A DNA stretch of 29,630 nt from Chara braunii (taxonomy: Eukaryota; Streptophyta; Charophyceae; Charales; Characeae), in assembly GCA_003427395.1 (NCBI GenBank), contig BFEA01000001.1, positions 13,870,425 to 13,900,054 of the forward strand, given 5' to 3'. Below, in pieces: positions 8,025-17,052 of the stretch. Position numbers and translations under genes: made by a program. The first letter of the stretch is position 1. The number at the start of each line of letters is the position of its first letter. The notes beneath the pieces are model-generated. The model saw only the letters and a list, made by a program, of their open reading frames with translations, was not told where the DNA came from and did no database searches.

Positions 8025-9704
8025 TCAGTGGAGGCTCAGGGCCTGGAACTGTGTAGAGGGGTCCACTATCCCAAGGCCCCCTCCAGCCTTGGGCTGGATG
8101 ACCGATTCCCACGCTACCCGGCTAATGACGTGGATATTGTTGCTATCCCCTCTCCAAAGGAAGGCCTCCAGTTGTTGCTTGAGCGTCCTGAGCCCCCTTT
8201 TACTTAAGGGCCATATGATGGCTTTATACCAGAGAGTGGCGAGCACGACGTTGTTAATGACCAGGGCTCGCCCAAAAATCGAAGTGTGCTTGTGGTTCCA
8301 CTTTGCTAGCTTGGCCTGCGCCGGTGTAGAGAGCCACTCATCGTTTGTGACGGGTTTCCCTTTTGCTGTGATTGACGCACCCAGGACCCTGAGGGGATCA
8401 TCCGGGGGGAGCCAGGTAATACTTGGGCTTTCTGGCGGCCTGCCCTCTTGGTGGTGCAACCACCAACCCACCGTTTTCTGCCCCGAGTTGACGGTCATGT
8501 CAGAGACGTTGCCAAAACGGTTCATAAGCGCTTGGATTTCTTCCATGTTTTGTGTGTTTGCTTCGACCATAATAGTAAGGTCATCCGCAAACAGGGAGCA
8601 AATGGGAACCGCTTCCTCAGGGATATCAATGATCCGGATACGAGTGAGGTCTTTGTTCTGTCTTAAATTAGCAGAGAGAGCCTCCATAATGACTAAGAAG
8701 AGATAAGGGGCAATGGGGTCTCCTTGCCTGACCGACCATTGGATCTCAAAGGGGGGTGCCACCCGTCCATTTACTTGCACACACGTGGTGGCATTTTTAT
8801 GCAGAATGCTCACCCATCGCCTGAAGGACGGCCCAAAATTCATTTTTTCCAAACACTTGTCCAGAAAAACCCAGTCCACGTGGTCATATGCCTTTTCGAA
8901 ATCAATGAAGACTATTGCAGCGTTTGCCCGGAGTCTTCGTGCCAGGCAGACGATTTCATTTACCAACAGGATGTTTTCTTGTATGTTCCTGCCGGTCATG
9001 AACCCTGTCTGGGCCGGGTGGATCACATCTGCCAGTATGCTGGCCATGCGGTTTGCCAAGGCTTTAGAGAGGATTTTGTAGACTACTGTAAGGAGGGTAA
9101 TTGGTCTGTAGTTCCTTATGTTCATTTTATCCCCTTTGTTATACAGCAGAGTCAGCACCCCTTTCCCCACCACTTCCCCCATTTCCCCATCCTCCCAGAT
9201 CTTTTGATAGAAATCCCACAGATCGGTGCTCAATTCTGGCCACATTGTTTCCCAGAATTCTTTGGGGAAACCGTCAATTCCAGGTGTTTTTTCTTCCCTC
9301 ATTCCAAGCAATGCTGCCCATATCTCGTCCTTTGTCAGGGGGCGCTCCAGTTGATCGCGTTGTGTCTGGGACAGGTGCTTATCCATAGGGACCAGGAATT
9401 CCTCCAGCTCTCTCATCCATGCCCCCTCTCTCGGGGCCGGGATTTGGGATGTGTATAGTTGTTTAAATAATCTTCGTGTGATTAGAGTGCAGTGTGCGGT
9501 ATTTGCTGCTATAGTTTCGTCCACGCTATCCTGATCATATAATGCCTCGATTATCGTGCGTCTCGCCCGGGCTGTCGCCATACTAAAGAAATGAGTGTTC
9601 ATTGTGGCCTCCTGAGTAAATTTAGCCATTTTCTCTCGTATCCTGATGCCCTGCCATCTATGTTGTGCATATTGAAGAAGTTTGGCCTTCACAACCCAAA
9701 GCAT
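8025..9704 (-). CDS. LINE B reverse transcriptase
   Basis: Open for 559 codons. Residues 1-135 are the linker between the missing endonuclease and the RT. The RT follows with TPGIDGFPKEFW (140-151), NYRPITLL (198-205), TGFMTGRN (233-240), IDFEKAYDHVDW with the motif A Asp (267-278), RQGDP (326-330) and FADD (372-375). All catalytic aspartates are present, so the polymerase domain looks intact. After the RT come VNSGQKTVGWW and the thumb, with the KRGLRTLKQQLEAFLWRGD and GGGLGIVDPS blocks. The frame ends at a TGA where LINEs C and D read Trp, so this stop is a decay event. The first Met (9704) is not the element's real start. The family resembles plant L1-like elements. Confidence 0.9.
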   Translation of the reverse strand: MLWVVKAKLLQYAQHRWQGIRIREKMAKFTQEATMNTHFFSMATARARRTIIEALYDQDSVDETIAANTAHCTLITRRLFKQLYTSQIPAPREGAWMRELEEFLVPMDKHLSQTQRDQLERPLTKDEIWAALLGMREEKTPGIDGFPKEFWETMWPELSTDLWDFYQKIWEDGEMGEVVGKGVLTLLYNKGDKMNIRNYRPITLLTVVYKILSKALANRMASILADVIHPAQTGFMTGRNIQENILLVNEIVCLARRLRANAAIVFIDFEKAYDHVDWVFLDKCLEKMNFGPSFRRWVSILHKNATTCVQVNGRVAPPFEIQWSVRQGDPIAPYLFLVIMEALSANLRQNKDLTRIRIIDIPEEAVPICSLFADDLTIMVEANTQNMEEIQALMNRFGNVSDMTVNSGQKTVGWWLHHQEGRPPESPSITWLPPDDPLRVLGASITAKGKPVTNDEWLSTPAQAKLAKWNHKHTSIFGRALVINNVVLATLWYKAIIWPLSKRGLRTLKQQLEAFLWRGDSNNIHVISRVAWESVIQPKAGGGLGIVDPSTQFQALSLH

Positions 9705-9735
9705 CCCCAGATCTCTCTACCAGGCCTCACACTCC

Positions 9736-10060
9736 TGCAATCAGCAGGTTACAGGGCAACACCCCAGCACCGGCCAGCGTCGTTCTGGCATTGAACAACC
9801 GCAGATTACCAATATCAAACAGCCTAAAGCGAGTTGCTAGAAGTCCCCAGAATCCTAAAGCATTCTCAAAGCCACTCGTAAAACAAACCAACGGACTTAC
9901 GTCTGAAAAATGAGAACCAATTGGGAAACTCTTTTTTTTAAAGAAATCCTTGAGAATCCGGGCCCAAAAACAACTGTATAATCTACACAAAAACACTGAA
10001 ATTCTGTGTTCCCCAAAACTCAGATCAAAGAAGCATTATGAATGGAAAAAAAAACACCCG
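9736..10060. other. Gap between LINE B and LINE fragment E
   Basis: About 300 bases without a coding signal. It includes the 15-mer at 9774-9788 that also borders LINE D, and an A-rich stretch near 10040-10052. No SINE core or tandem repeat was seen. Confidence 0.4.
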
Positions 10061-10064
10061 CCTT

Positions 10065-10733
10065 AGGGCCTTTCAGCAGCCCAGCCCTACCTGCCTCACC
10101 CCTATATCCCAATGCCCAATCTCTACTGTGGAGGTGGTGGGACCGGATTTGGCGGCACATGGTACCAGGCTCATCATGGCCATGGGACTGGAGGGCTATA
10201 CTTCTGGGGCATTATCCCCAGATCCAAGGAAAAAATTTGAAGAGAACATGTGTTGCCTAGGTAGACGTATCGTCTTGTGGGTCATATGGTGGAGAAGGTG
10301 TATCCTGGAAATAGAGGGAGCAAGGGTGGAAGATGGGAAGGTCACGGAGCAATTACGGTGGTTGGTTCAGTACGAGATTACTGCCCAGTGGGGGGCGGCT
10401 AAGGAAAAGTTGAACCAAGTGCACACCAGGAGGGATATCAACAGGATTATCTCTCAGTTCGGCGAGGACTGGTTGGGTGGGAAGAGGGAGGGATGGGTGC
10501 CAAGGGTAAGTTGGGAAGGGGATGGGCAACAGGAAACCAATGAGAACATCAACAAGAAGAGGAGGGACCGCAAGGGGGACAACAGGCAGGAATTATAAGG
10601 GATTATCAGCTGCATTTTCACGAATGGACAAAGGTTGACCCTAGCAACCGGTTGCGCCCAGCCAAGGAATTCGCAGACCTCTTCCCCTCTCACCCTTTGT
10701 CCCTGGAGGAAATGTTCTCGAGTACCTAAGCAG
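10065..10733 (+). mobile_element. LINE fragment E (3' end of a LINE B-type copy)
   Basis: Plus-strand C-terminal remnant beginning inside the zinc-knuckle region (SLLWRWWDRIWRHMVPG, compare LLWRWWERIWRHMVPG in LINE B). It runs through WRAILLGHYPQIQ, a one-base shift, WVIWWRRCILEIEGARVEDGKVTEQ and DINRIISQFGEDWLGGKREGW, then a second shift and DYQLHFHEWTKVDPSNRL...LEEMFSST, to a TAA at 10726-10728. It is very close to LINE B, so recent relative to LINE C. No poly(A) tail is visible after the stop. The 5' break lies in the knuckle, whose Cys residues are lost. Confidence 0.8.
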
Positions 10734-11049
10734 CACCATCTGGCACCGTCGACAGTGATCTACAGTGAAGTCGAGCATCTCCCAGAAATTTGAAGACTTT
10801 CTTCGACGGGAACGCAGCAATTAGGACCAGGCGAGTAAATGGAAGGAGGTCTCCATTGGTGGCCCCCCGTGGCTCCTTCCTTTTTCCTGAGCCTGGCCGT
10901 ATGACAGAAGAAGGGTTGGACGCTGGCCCTGGTTTCCGGATACAGGGTCCTTCCCGAACCATCGCATAATCATGTTCTTTCCGAATTTTCTCGTGTTTTC
11001 ACCTATGTTCTTCTCAAGGACACTAAGTTTTTTTTCTCAGCAAAGATGT
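10734..11049. other. Non-coding stretch after LINE fragment E
   Basis: About 310 bases with no recognised gene or element. It contains several T-rich runs between 10975 and 11040 that lead into the SINE-like repeat. Confidence 0.35.
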
Positions 11050-11182
11050 ATCAATGGGACGTTGGACCCCGTTTCCAGCAGGTGTTGCTCCCCACCAATA
11101 GATGGAGCCTCCCAGATGTTGCTAATGGTGTTTGCTCTTATCAGCACCCCTAGAAGCCGTTTGGGCTGTTTGAAAAAAAAAA
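11050..11182 (+). repeat. SINE-like repeat, copy gamma (core, hairpin, poly(A))
   Basis: Core at 11056-11108: GGGACGTTGGACCCCG, TTTCCAGCAGGTG, then CCACCAATAGATGGAGCC. A hairpin follows with CTAATGGTG (11122-11130) pairing at 7 of 9 positions with CACCCCTAG (11145-11153) around a loop containing TGCTCTTATCA. Ten adenines at 11173-11182 close the unit. The same order is found in copies alpha (17972-18122) and beta (26573-26820). No open frame is present, so it would be a non-autonomous retroposon. Confidence 0.6.
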
Positions 11183-11266
11183 GAAACGCTGGTCGGTGTT
11201 GGGGCTTGGTCGTGCTGCCCTGTAACTCGAGCTGTACGAGGGCATGAGATGTAGTAGAGAAATCTG
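11178..11266 (+). mobile_element. Fragment matching the 5' end of LINE B
   Basis: ACGCTGGTCGGTGTTGGGG, then CTGCCCTGTAACT and GTAGAGAAATCTGGGGA align with the LINE B 5' region on the opposite strand (9700-9788), with small gaps. It starts directly at the poly(A) of the SINE-like repeat and is lost after about 90 bases. Confidence 0.5.
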
Positions 11267-11554
11267 GGGAGTTGTCGAGGGTGGAAGGCACTCTAGTGTC
11301 TTTTGGTGAGCTGGTGCCTAGTCGATGCTGGCCGGAGCCGGAGCGGGTCGCTTTGCCCTGTGGCCAAGCAGGTGGGGGGTTCTGGGGTGGGTCGTGCCAC
11401 TTTGTAACCTAGCAGTTGCGGGCAGAGGCCTGGTAGTACAGCCGTAGGGCACTGGAGGCGTCTCGTAGTGTTTTTTTCCGGGGTAGCACTGGAGGCATCT
11501 ATGGCACCATGGCAATGCCCGCCCCTGTTGCTCCAAGTGAGTGTGATCTATTAG

Positions 11555-12085
11555 CTAGTCGTTGGTTGGTAGACACCGGTGTGCAATTTGCCAATGTAGG
11601 GCGGAGATTTTTGTCGGCCTCTTTCCATAGTCTCCAAACCAACTTATGGGTTTGAGCAGGCCACGGTCTATGTTGAGATGGTGATACCATCTATCTTCTA
11701 CTATATCCCGCAGTCTGCATTTGGGTCTGAGCATTCGGTATACTGACTTGGTCTTTAGGTTGACAAGTGTTAACGTCTTTGCCTTTCCCTCCCTTTTTGA
11801 GTTTGTCGGGTCATTCCGGGACCAACGCCACTCATCGGGATCGAAAGGGAGATCCTCAATCGGGGTCATTGGCTGGTAGGCCCTCCATCCTCTTCCCTCG
11901 TTAATTACTCTGACACGATATACTTCTTTTTTCTCCTTCCAGATAAATGGTTGTCGGCTCCCTCGTAATTGATCGTTCTCCGGGTTGGAAAAGACTTCGA
12001 TCAGCACTTGTGTTTGGTCTACTAGGTGCACTTGCCCTACCTGATTTTCGTGGTTAGGAAGCCCTACCCAGTCTCCTTCTTCCAA
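11555..12085 (-). pseudogene. LINE D GDWV domain and pre-knuckle region
   Basis: The clearest copy of the connector domain: GDWVGLPNHENQVGQVHLVD, TQVLIEVF, QPFIWKEKKEVYRVRVI, IEDLPFDPDEWRW (residues 4 to about 87). It continues with KSVYRMLRPKCRLRDIVEDRW and LHWQIAHRCLPTND. A frame change leads into LEQQGRALPWCHRC. The GDWV opening and alternating hydrophobic pattern suggest a small beta-barrel, which is inferred only. Confidence 0.7.
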
Positions 12086-12131
12086 GCAAGGGGCCTTCCG
12101 AGGGGTGATGTATCAAGGGAGGGGGAAACTA

Positions 12132-12725
12132 TCAATGAGTTTGTTTAGTGACAATACCGCAACCATGTACGCATTCTTTCTGACTTTTCCAATTCCTTGT
12201 ACCCATGTCCCAAAGGTCCCCCACCCTCCTGGCCCTGTGTTTCACCCAACCCTTCCATGGAGAGTCTGAACTACATCTCATGCGACCGAAATAATCTGTG
12301 ATCAGTCTATTACCAAACAGGGGCTGTCTAAATATTTCCTCCCACCTTTCTGGTGCTGGTCGATCTGGAGGGGGGAGCTTCCTCCATGTTCGTAGGAGGC
12401 GCAGCCATTGCTCGTTCGTGGGGTTCCCATTCCTGTATTTCCTTGGAAGCTTCCAGTACCTATCTTCAAGCCACGCCAGAGGATCAGTCTCAAGTGGGGC
12501 CTTTGGGGCTAGGGCGGCGATTTGTACCAAGGCTAGGGGGACCCAGGCAGAGGTTGATGAAAAGATGAGGTGTTGGAGCCAGCGAAAGTTGAGGGCCTGG
12601 AACTGTGTGGAAGGATCCACAATTCCCAGCCCCTCTCCGACCTTGGGTTGAATCACCGATTCCCATGCCACCCGACTAATAGCATGGGGGTTGTTGTTGT
12701 CCCCTCTCCATAGAAAGGCCGCCAA
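12132..12725 (-). pseudogene. LINE D thumb/connection region
   Basis: A 197-codon open stretch: FLWRGDNNNPHAISRVAWESVI, GLGIVDPSTQFQAL, WLQHLIFSSTSAWVPLALVQ, LAWLEDRYWKLPRKYRNG, LLRTWRKLPPPDRPAPERWEE, RQPLFGNRLITD, WVKHRARRVGDLW. It keeps the Trp codons that are stops in LINEs A and B, which identifies those stops as decay. The frame is lost after RNWKSQ. Confidence 0.75.
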
Positions 12726-13040
12726 CTGCCGTTTTCATGCCTTGAGCCCCCCGTTGCTCATGGATCATAATATGACTTTATACCAAAGCGTGGCTAGTAC
12801 TACATCATTAACGACAAGGGTCCGCCCAAATATTGATGTGTGTTTATTGTTCCACCCTGCGAGTTTGGCATGCGCCGGCCCCACCAGCCACTCGTCATTA
12901 GTGACCGGTTTACCCTTTGTTGTGACTAACGCCCCCAAAATTCTTAGATGATCATCGGAAGGAAGCCAAGTGATTCGCAGGTTTCTAGGGGGTCTTCGCC
13001 CTTGGTGATGTATCCACCAACCTGCAGTCTTTTGGCCCCA
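12726..13040 (-). pseudogene. LINE D post-RT segment
   Basis: Reads GQKTAGWWIHHQGRRPP, ITWLPSDDHLRILGALVTTKGKPVTNDEWL, AGWNNKHTSIFGRTLVVNDVVLATLWYK, matching LINE B residues just after FADD. The catalytic RT motifs themselves are missing. The frame breaks near 12770 before resuming at AAFLWRGD. Confidence 0.75.
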
Positions 13041-13055
13041 CCAGCGTCGTTCTGG

Positions 13056-14261
13056 CCTCGTCTTTTCGCAAACCACCGGGACTCAGGACCAAGGCAAATG
13101 GCAGTCAAGCCACCAATCAACACCATAGCTGTAGGTCCCATCATTCATCTCCTTCATGCACTGGTTGCAGATATCTCCCCAAAAATCCCCTGAACCTTAC
13201 TCCGGCAAGTCTTACCACGATGAAGCCACCATCTCCACCGCTGCTGTACCCTATTTCAACCCTACAGGCTACCCCCTCCGCAAAGCGCGTCATCTTCTGT
13301 CGTCACAGCCACTACAACCCCCTACCTCCAGCACCAAACCTTGGAATAATTTTTCAATTAGGAAAATTTAGGAAAAAAAGGCACAACAAATCCCAAAAAA
13401 ATCACATGAACATTTCAACGCCCACTGTTCCCACAGGGAGAGGGGAAGAGAGGAAAAAATCCACCTTCTCTTCCTATGGGGACTCCAACGCCTATTGAAG
13501 TCTCAATTGCACATAAAGGGGTCATATGAGCCAAAGGGATTACTCCTCTCCCCCGAAAAACAACCCCCTTACGTTAGGAGATTATCAAGATCATAAGACT
13601 TCCAGCCAGGCAACCCCTCTCAGTGCCCTTCAAACATGATGCCCCATCCAGCATACCCCTTCCTCCTCAAAACCTCACCTCCCCCTTCATCGGCTCCCCT
13701 TCATCAGTTCCTCGCAACTCGACCTTGTCCTGGCTAAACTTCACCATTTCTACGAAAGGTCGAACGATGAAGATCATCGGACCGCAGCAGAACTCACCTT
13801 CTCTAGGAAGTCATGCCGCGTTGTGAGACCAAGCTATTGAGCCCGCCAATAGCCGCTCACATGTAGTCTTGAGAGTATCAGGGACACGCAATGGTATGCC
13901 ACCTGTCGATAAGCACATAAAATCGTCAACCCAATCTGAGGGAATCACCTGAGTTAGATCAACCCCAATCTGTCGCGTGGCTCCTTGAAACACTTTTCCT
14001 ACGGGCACCGAGCCGAGCAGTCGACTTCAAAGTTCATACAGAGGAGAGAAGATGGCCCACACAAACAATCAGCGCGAGCGTTCCAACCACTCCCGCCACT
14101 AACCTGACAGCCCTGTAAAGACACCCACCACGTCCTGCCATCATCATCGCCCACCATACCAGCTCGCCCTGCTGCTTCTCCCTCCTTCGCGCTCCAGTCG
14201 CTCCCGCCGCCTAGCCAGGCACCATGTAAACGTGCCACTTCGAACGGGGCATACTCGGTCG
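13056..14261. other. Long stretch without recognisable genes
   Basis: About 1.2 kb rich in C and A on the plus strand, with only short open frames. None shows a conserved motif. The Pro/Ser/Thr-rich frames around 13156-13498 could be relics of a retroelement ORF1, but this cannot be supported. Confidence 0.35.
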
Positions 14262-14323
14262 GGCCGGGCGCAGCGCCTCCGGTAGCGCTGGGCCCGCCCG
14301 GCCAAAAAGCTGGGTTATATATA
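14262..14323 (+). promoter_or_regulatory. GC-rich hairpin followed by a TATA-like box
   Basis: Arms GGCCGGGCG-CAGCGC (14262-14276) and GCGCTG-GGCC-CGCCCGGCC (14285-14303) form a 15-bp stem with one 4-base bulge. Twelve bases later comes TTATATATA at 14315-14323, a good TATA box. The first downstream ATG (14354) opens a 14-codon frame only, so if this is a promoter its transcript is unknown. Confidence 0.3.
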
Positions 14324-14408
14324 CATTCACGACTTTCCTCGCTTTGGAGCAACATGACTGAAACGCATTTAAAACTGAAGACTGTGACTGTGCCCTAGGT
14401 TTCCCTTC

Positions 14409-14446
14409 TTTTTTTTTGCACATGCTGGAAACCGGGTCCGGCGTTG
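14409..14446 (-). repeat. Truncated SINE-like core with poly(A)
   Basis: On the minus strand CGCCGGACCCGGTTTCCAGC runs straight into about nine adenines. Only the first half of the core is present and no hairpin follows. Confidence 0.45.
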
Positions 14447-14836
14447 GGGGTTCGGCCTAACAGATGGCACTAGGCAAATCTCACACCATGCTTGTTTGGT
14501 AGGAATTGCCATACCGCAAAAATTCGCACCGGGAGAAAGAGGCTCGGAAACGACTAGTCTCCGTGAGGTCTCTGTCAGCCTCCACGGGTGCTAGCATTAC
14601 TACTGTATCGGACTGGGTCTAGGCAGATGGGTACCCAAAATGCATGGCCTTGGCGTGCACAAGTCAAGGCACCCTCACTTGAGGACCTGGCTGGATGTCT
14701 CTGGGCAGAACTACAGCCTGCATTCATGTATCTGACCACAATCATGTCCAGAGGTCAGCCAAAAATGCCCTCGTGTCAGTATGCTCTGAGAGTGCAATAC
14801 CTTAGAACGGAGATAATCAACAGATAGACCATTAGA

Positions 14837-14977
14837 ACATCGGACAACTACAGTCTACCCTGAAGATTAAGTCACTGAGTGGCAGAGGGGGGACCCTGAG
14901 CAGGACAACATCGGACAACTACAGTCTACCCTGAAGATTAAGTCACTGAGTGGCAGAGGGGGGACCCTGAGCAGGAC
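14837..14977. repeat. 71-bp tandem duplication
   Basis: Two virtually identical units of 71 bases, each starting ACATCGGACAACTACAG and ending GAGCAGGACA. The near identity implies a recent event. The starting string with its left flank, AGAACATCGGACAACT (14834-14849), recurs exactly at 18121-18136, directly behind the poly(A) of SINE copy alpha. No coding potential. Confidence 0.85.
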
Positions 14978-15122
14978 ACAACCCCGGGGGGAGGCTGCAC
15001 TAGGACCCTGATGCCGGCGGACCGGTAAGGCCCGACCCTCCCAGCTAGACTAGTGCCTGGGGAGAGGAGCTCCTCGGCTGCTAGGCCTGTGCGCGCGCCC
15101 GGCAGACGCGCGTGGCTCCTTG

Positions 15123-15135
15123 ATTGGCCACGTGG
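15123..15135 (+). promoter_or_regulatory. Inverted CCAAT box next to a G-box
   Basis: ATTGG (15123-15127) abuts CCACGTGG (15128-15135). CACGTG is the core plant bHLH/bZIP binding site and ATTGG is a CCAAT box on the minus strand. It lies about 105 bases upstream of the ATG at 15240. Confidence 0.35.
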
Positions 15136-15239
15136 CAACTGCTGTTGGCGAGCTGGACGACCGTGACGCGCGGGCAGGGGTAGCGCCAGCCGTAAGATTG
15201 ACGAGGAAACACATAGAGGCGCAGCTATCTGGGTTAGCG

Positions 15240-15665
15240 ATGGAGCTGGTGGGGGAGCTACAACATGGAGATACTCCTTTTGACACTGATGACAACGTCT
15301 GGCATGGAGAGGATGGTAGGCAAGATGAGGAAGACGTGGTCAACTACTATGTAAATATTTGCGCAGTCTGCAAGGATTGGGAAAGCGAAAGTGAGAGTGC
15401 AGTCTGTGAGGATTGGGAAAGCGAAAGAGAGATGAGCCGGGAAACTGCCGTGTCACTGTGGGGCAGAGATGAGCATAAGGGGGGGGCTGGCGGGTGGCGG
15501 GTTGACCTGATGGCGCTCTCTTATCAGGTCGATGATGAGAGTGCCGATGCTGACAGCGATTCTCATCCGCATCAGGGTATCGAAGACCAGGCGGGACTAT
15601 GGGAGGCAGGAGAGTGGGAGGTGGAGTTGGAGCTAATGCCAACTGTTATGAACTTGGTTGTTTGA
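15240..15665 (+). CDS. Hypothetical acidic protein
   Basis: A 141-codon ATG-started open frame, strongly acidic (Glu/Asp-rich). Residues around 42-65 are an internal duplication, AVCKDWESESES then AVCEDWESEREM. The C-terminal part reads SDSHPHQGIEDQ and VELELMPTVMNL. The frame remains open upstream to about 15120 without an earlier ATG. No family was recognised. A weak echo (DSLPHQLDEAGE, VELGLMATAA) is encoded at 16872-16950. It may be an exon of a larger gene or a chance frame. A G-box upstream gives mild support. Confidence 0.3.
   Translation: MELVGELQHGDTPFDTDDNVWHGEDGRQDEEDVVNYYVNICAVCKDWESESESAVCEDWESEREMSRETAVSLWGRDEHKGGAGGWRVDLMALSYQVDDESADADSDSHPHQGIEDQAGLWEAGEWEVELELMPTVMNLVV
15363..15434 (+). 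repeat. 36-bp tandem repeat inside the acidic ORF
   Basis: Two 36-base units starting at 15363 and 15399 (GCAGTCTG, GATTGGGAAAGCGAAAG). The period is a multiple of three, so the frame is kept and a 12-residue motif is duplicated. Confidence 0.75.
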
Positions 15666-16374
15666 CACTTGGATTGTCACTCACACACAACAGAACTCAC
15701 ACATGCCCATACATGCACAAGTCAGGGGGAGGAAGAGACCGAGTCCACCTGCACACACATCAGAGATAAGCAGCAAAATAGCAACCATGCACAGGTGGGG
15801 AGAATACACACACAACGTTCTCTCTCTCTGATGAACTCCCAACAACCAATCACAATTGACACTGCGAAGATCACAATCGGAAAGTAACCTAGATGATGAG
15901 CCAACTCAACACAATTAACCCCAATAATCGTTACAGAGTTTAACCCAGTGTCTCGCCACTCAATTACCACCCACTCCACTCACTACCACACACTCAGAGT
16001 CTAGCGCTACACTGAAACAGCCTCCCAGAGGCCAGCGCCATACACCCAGATGCAGATCATGAGTAGCGAAGTAGTCTCTAGTGTCGATGAGTCCCTCTGA
16101 CGATGAAGAGGACAGCTATAGCTGTCCGACTGCTACCGCAGCAGCAGAACCCACACATCCTCAGTGAAGACCTCCGATATAGCCTGCCAACACAGATACC
16201 CCCAGGGGATAGGTGCGCAGAGAACAGTCCCAGCTATGGCTGTCTCAGATGGCGGCTATGACTGCTCCACTCATAGCTGATGTCTTCGGTGCCACTGCAG
16301 ACATTCAGTGCTGCTAAACTTGGTTGGCCACCAACGCTCCACGCGAAAAATGAAAGCCAAAAGTCCCTACTCGA
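15666..16374. other. Non-coding stretch rich in CA motifs
   Basis: No gene recognised. Short CA-rich repeats occur around 15680-15720, 15790-15815 and 15955-15995. CTATAGCTGTC occurs twice with a CAGCTATAG variant (16115-16130 and 16232-16245), a hint of internal duplication. Confidence 0.35.
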
Positions 16375-16585
16375 TTCCCCTACAGGACTTATAGACTTCC
16401 TAGACTAGCCTAGACCTAGACCGGACTGACGGGACCTACCGGTACCGTTGCTGTTTCGGCCTCTCGGCCTCTACCGTACCCGGCTATAGGCTATAGGACC
16501 GTATAGCAGTATAGGCCACTTAGGGCCTGTCTGTCCTAGGGGTAGCCCGGGCCTGCTATAGGCAGTTAGGGTAGCTGTAGGAACT
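16375..16585. repeat. Cryptically simple segment of short permuted motifs
   Basis: About 200 bases are built largely of re-used 6-8-base motifs such as CTAGAC, CTATAGG, CGGCCTCT and TACCG, in both orientations and changing order. No single period fits. An undetermined base lies at 16586. It looks like slippage and inversion of small palindromes. Confidence 0.45.
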
Positions 16586-16809
16586 NGGTTAGTACCAGGT
16601 CTGTATTTTCCGAAAATTACAGATCTGTCCCTCACGAATTTCCACACAGGCGGATCTCTCGGTTAGTCCTCAGCCAAACAAAATTGCAAAACTAACCCTA
16701 CCAGTTAGTGTACAGCCTCGCAGACAATCTCGGCAGCAGAAATCAGCAAGTCATTGCACAACGGCGGCAGCTGCGGGGAAGACAACAGCGACAACAGGCA
16801 CAGCTACAG

Positions 16810-17017
16810 CGACGACATCAACAATAACAACAACAACGGCAACAACAACAACAATAATAACAGTGACCGACGCTGGTGAAGACTCTCTCCCTCATCAGCT
16901 TGATGAGGCGGGCGAGAGGAACGTGGAACTGGGGCTGATGGCAACGGCGGCAGCTGTGATGATGACAACCGAAGAAACAGAATCAACTGAAGTGACCACA
17001 GTAATGACATCAACATC

Positions 17018-17052
<35 letters not shown>
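16810..17052. repeat. CAA-rich microsatellites flanking a short open frame
   Basis: Degenerate CAA/CAG/AAT units at about 16817-16860 and a purer (CAA)n at 17011-17052. Between them a short plus-strand open stretch (16863-17010) encodes TDAGEDSLPHQLDEAGERN and a Thr-rich tail, weakly like the C-terminus of the acidic ORF at 15540-15650. A true gene cannot be supported. Confidence 0.5.

Larger units (their letters stand above)
6271..9735 (-). mobile_element. LINE B, best-preserved non-LTR retrotransposon copy
   Basis: Minus-strand copy with endonuclease-RT linker, complete RT, thumb, GDWV domain, zinc knuckle and C-terminal tail through a TAG at 6281-6283. The endonuclease and ORF1 are absent. 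Breaks include TGA at 8025-8027 and 7838-7840 (both at Trp positions of sister copies), TAG at 6356-6358, a one-base shift near 7890 and another near 6590. It is the reference used here to read the more decayed copies. The 5' end is followed by the 15-mer CCAGAACGACGCTGG (minus sense, 9774-9788), also found at the LINE D break. Confidence 0.85.
11455..13040 (-). mobile_element. LINE D, internal fragment of a LINE B-type element
   Basis: Minus-strand copy that starts just after the RT catalytic motifs (GQKTAGWWIHHQ) and ends inside the zinc knuckle (LPWCHRCLQCYPGKKHYET). Both ends are truncations, with no tail at the 3' side. It is about 70-80 percent similar to LINE B by eye at protein level. 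The 5' break is bordered by CCAGAACGACGCTGG (minus sense, 13041-13055). Confidence 0.8.

Noticed and set aside
8724-9458. Plus-strand 244-codon frame opposite the LINE B RT
   Set aside because: The minus strand encodes a complete RT with all motifs here; the plus frame is a shadow.
14837-14977. CRISPR-like direct repeats
   Set aside because: Only two long units without spacers in a eukaryotic, retroelement-rich setting; this is a tandem duplication.
15340-15642. Minus-strand Pro/His-rich frame opposite the acidic ORF
   Set aside because: It is the mirror of the acidic frame with typical antisense composition and no motif.
16084-16130. Hammerhead ribozyme core (CTGACGA...GAAG)
   Set aside because: The required GAAA after stem II and a matching stem III cleavage site are missing. 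A scan of the Penelope flanks for CTGATGA with GAAA also found none.
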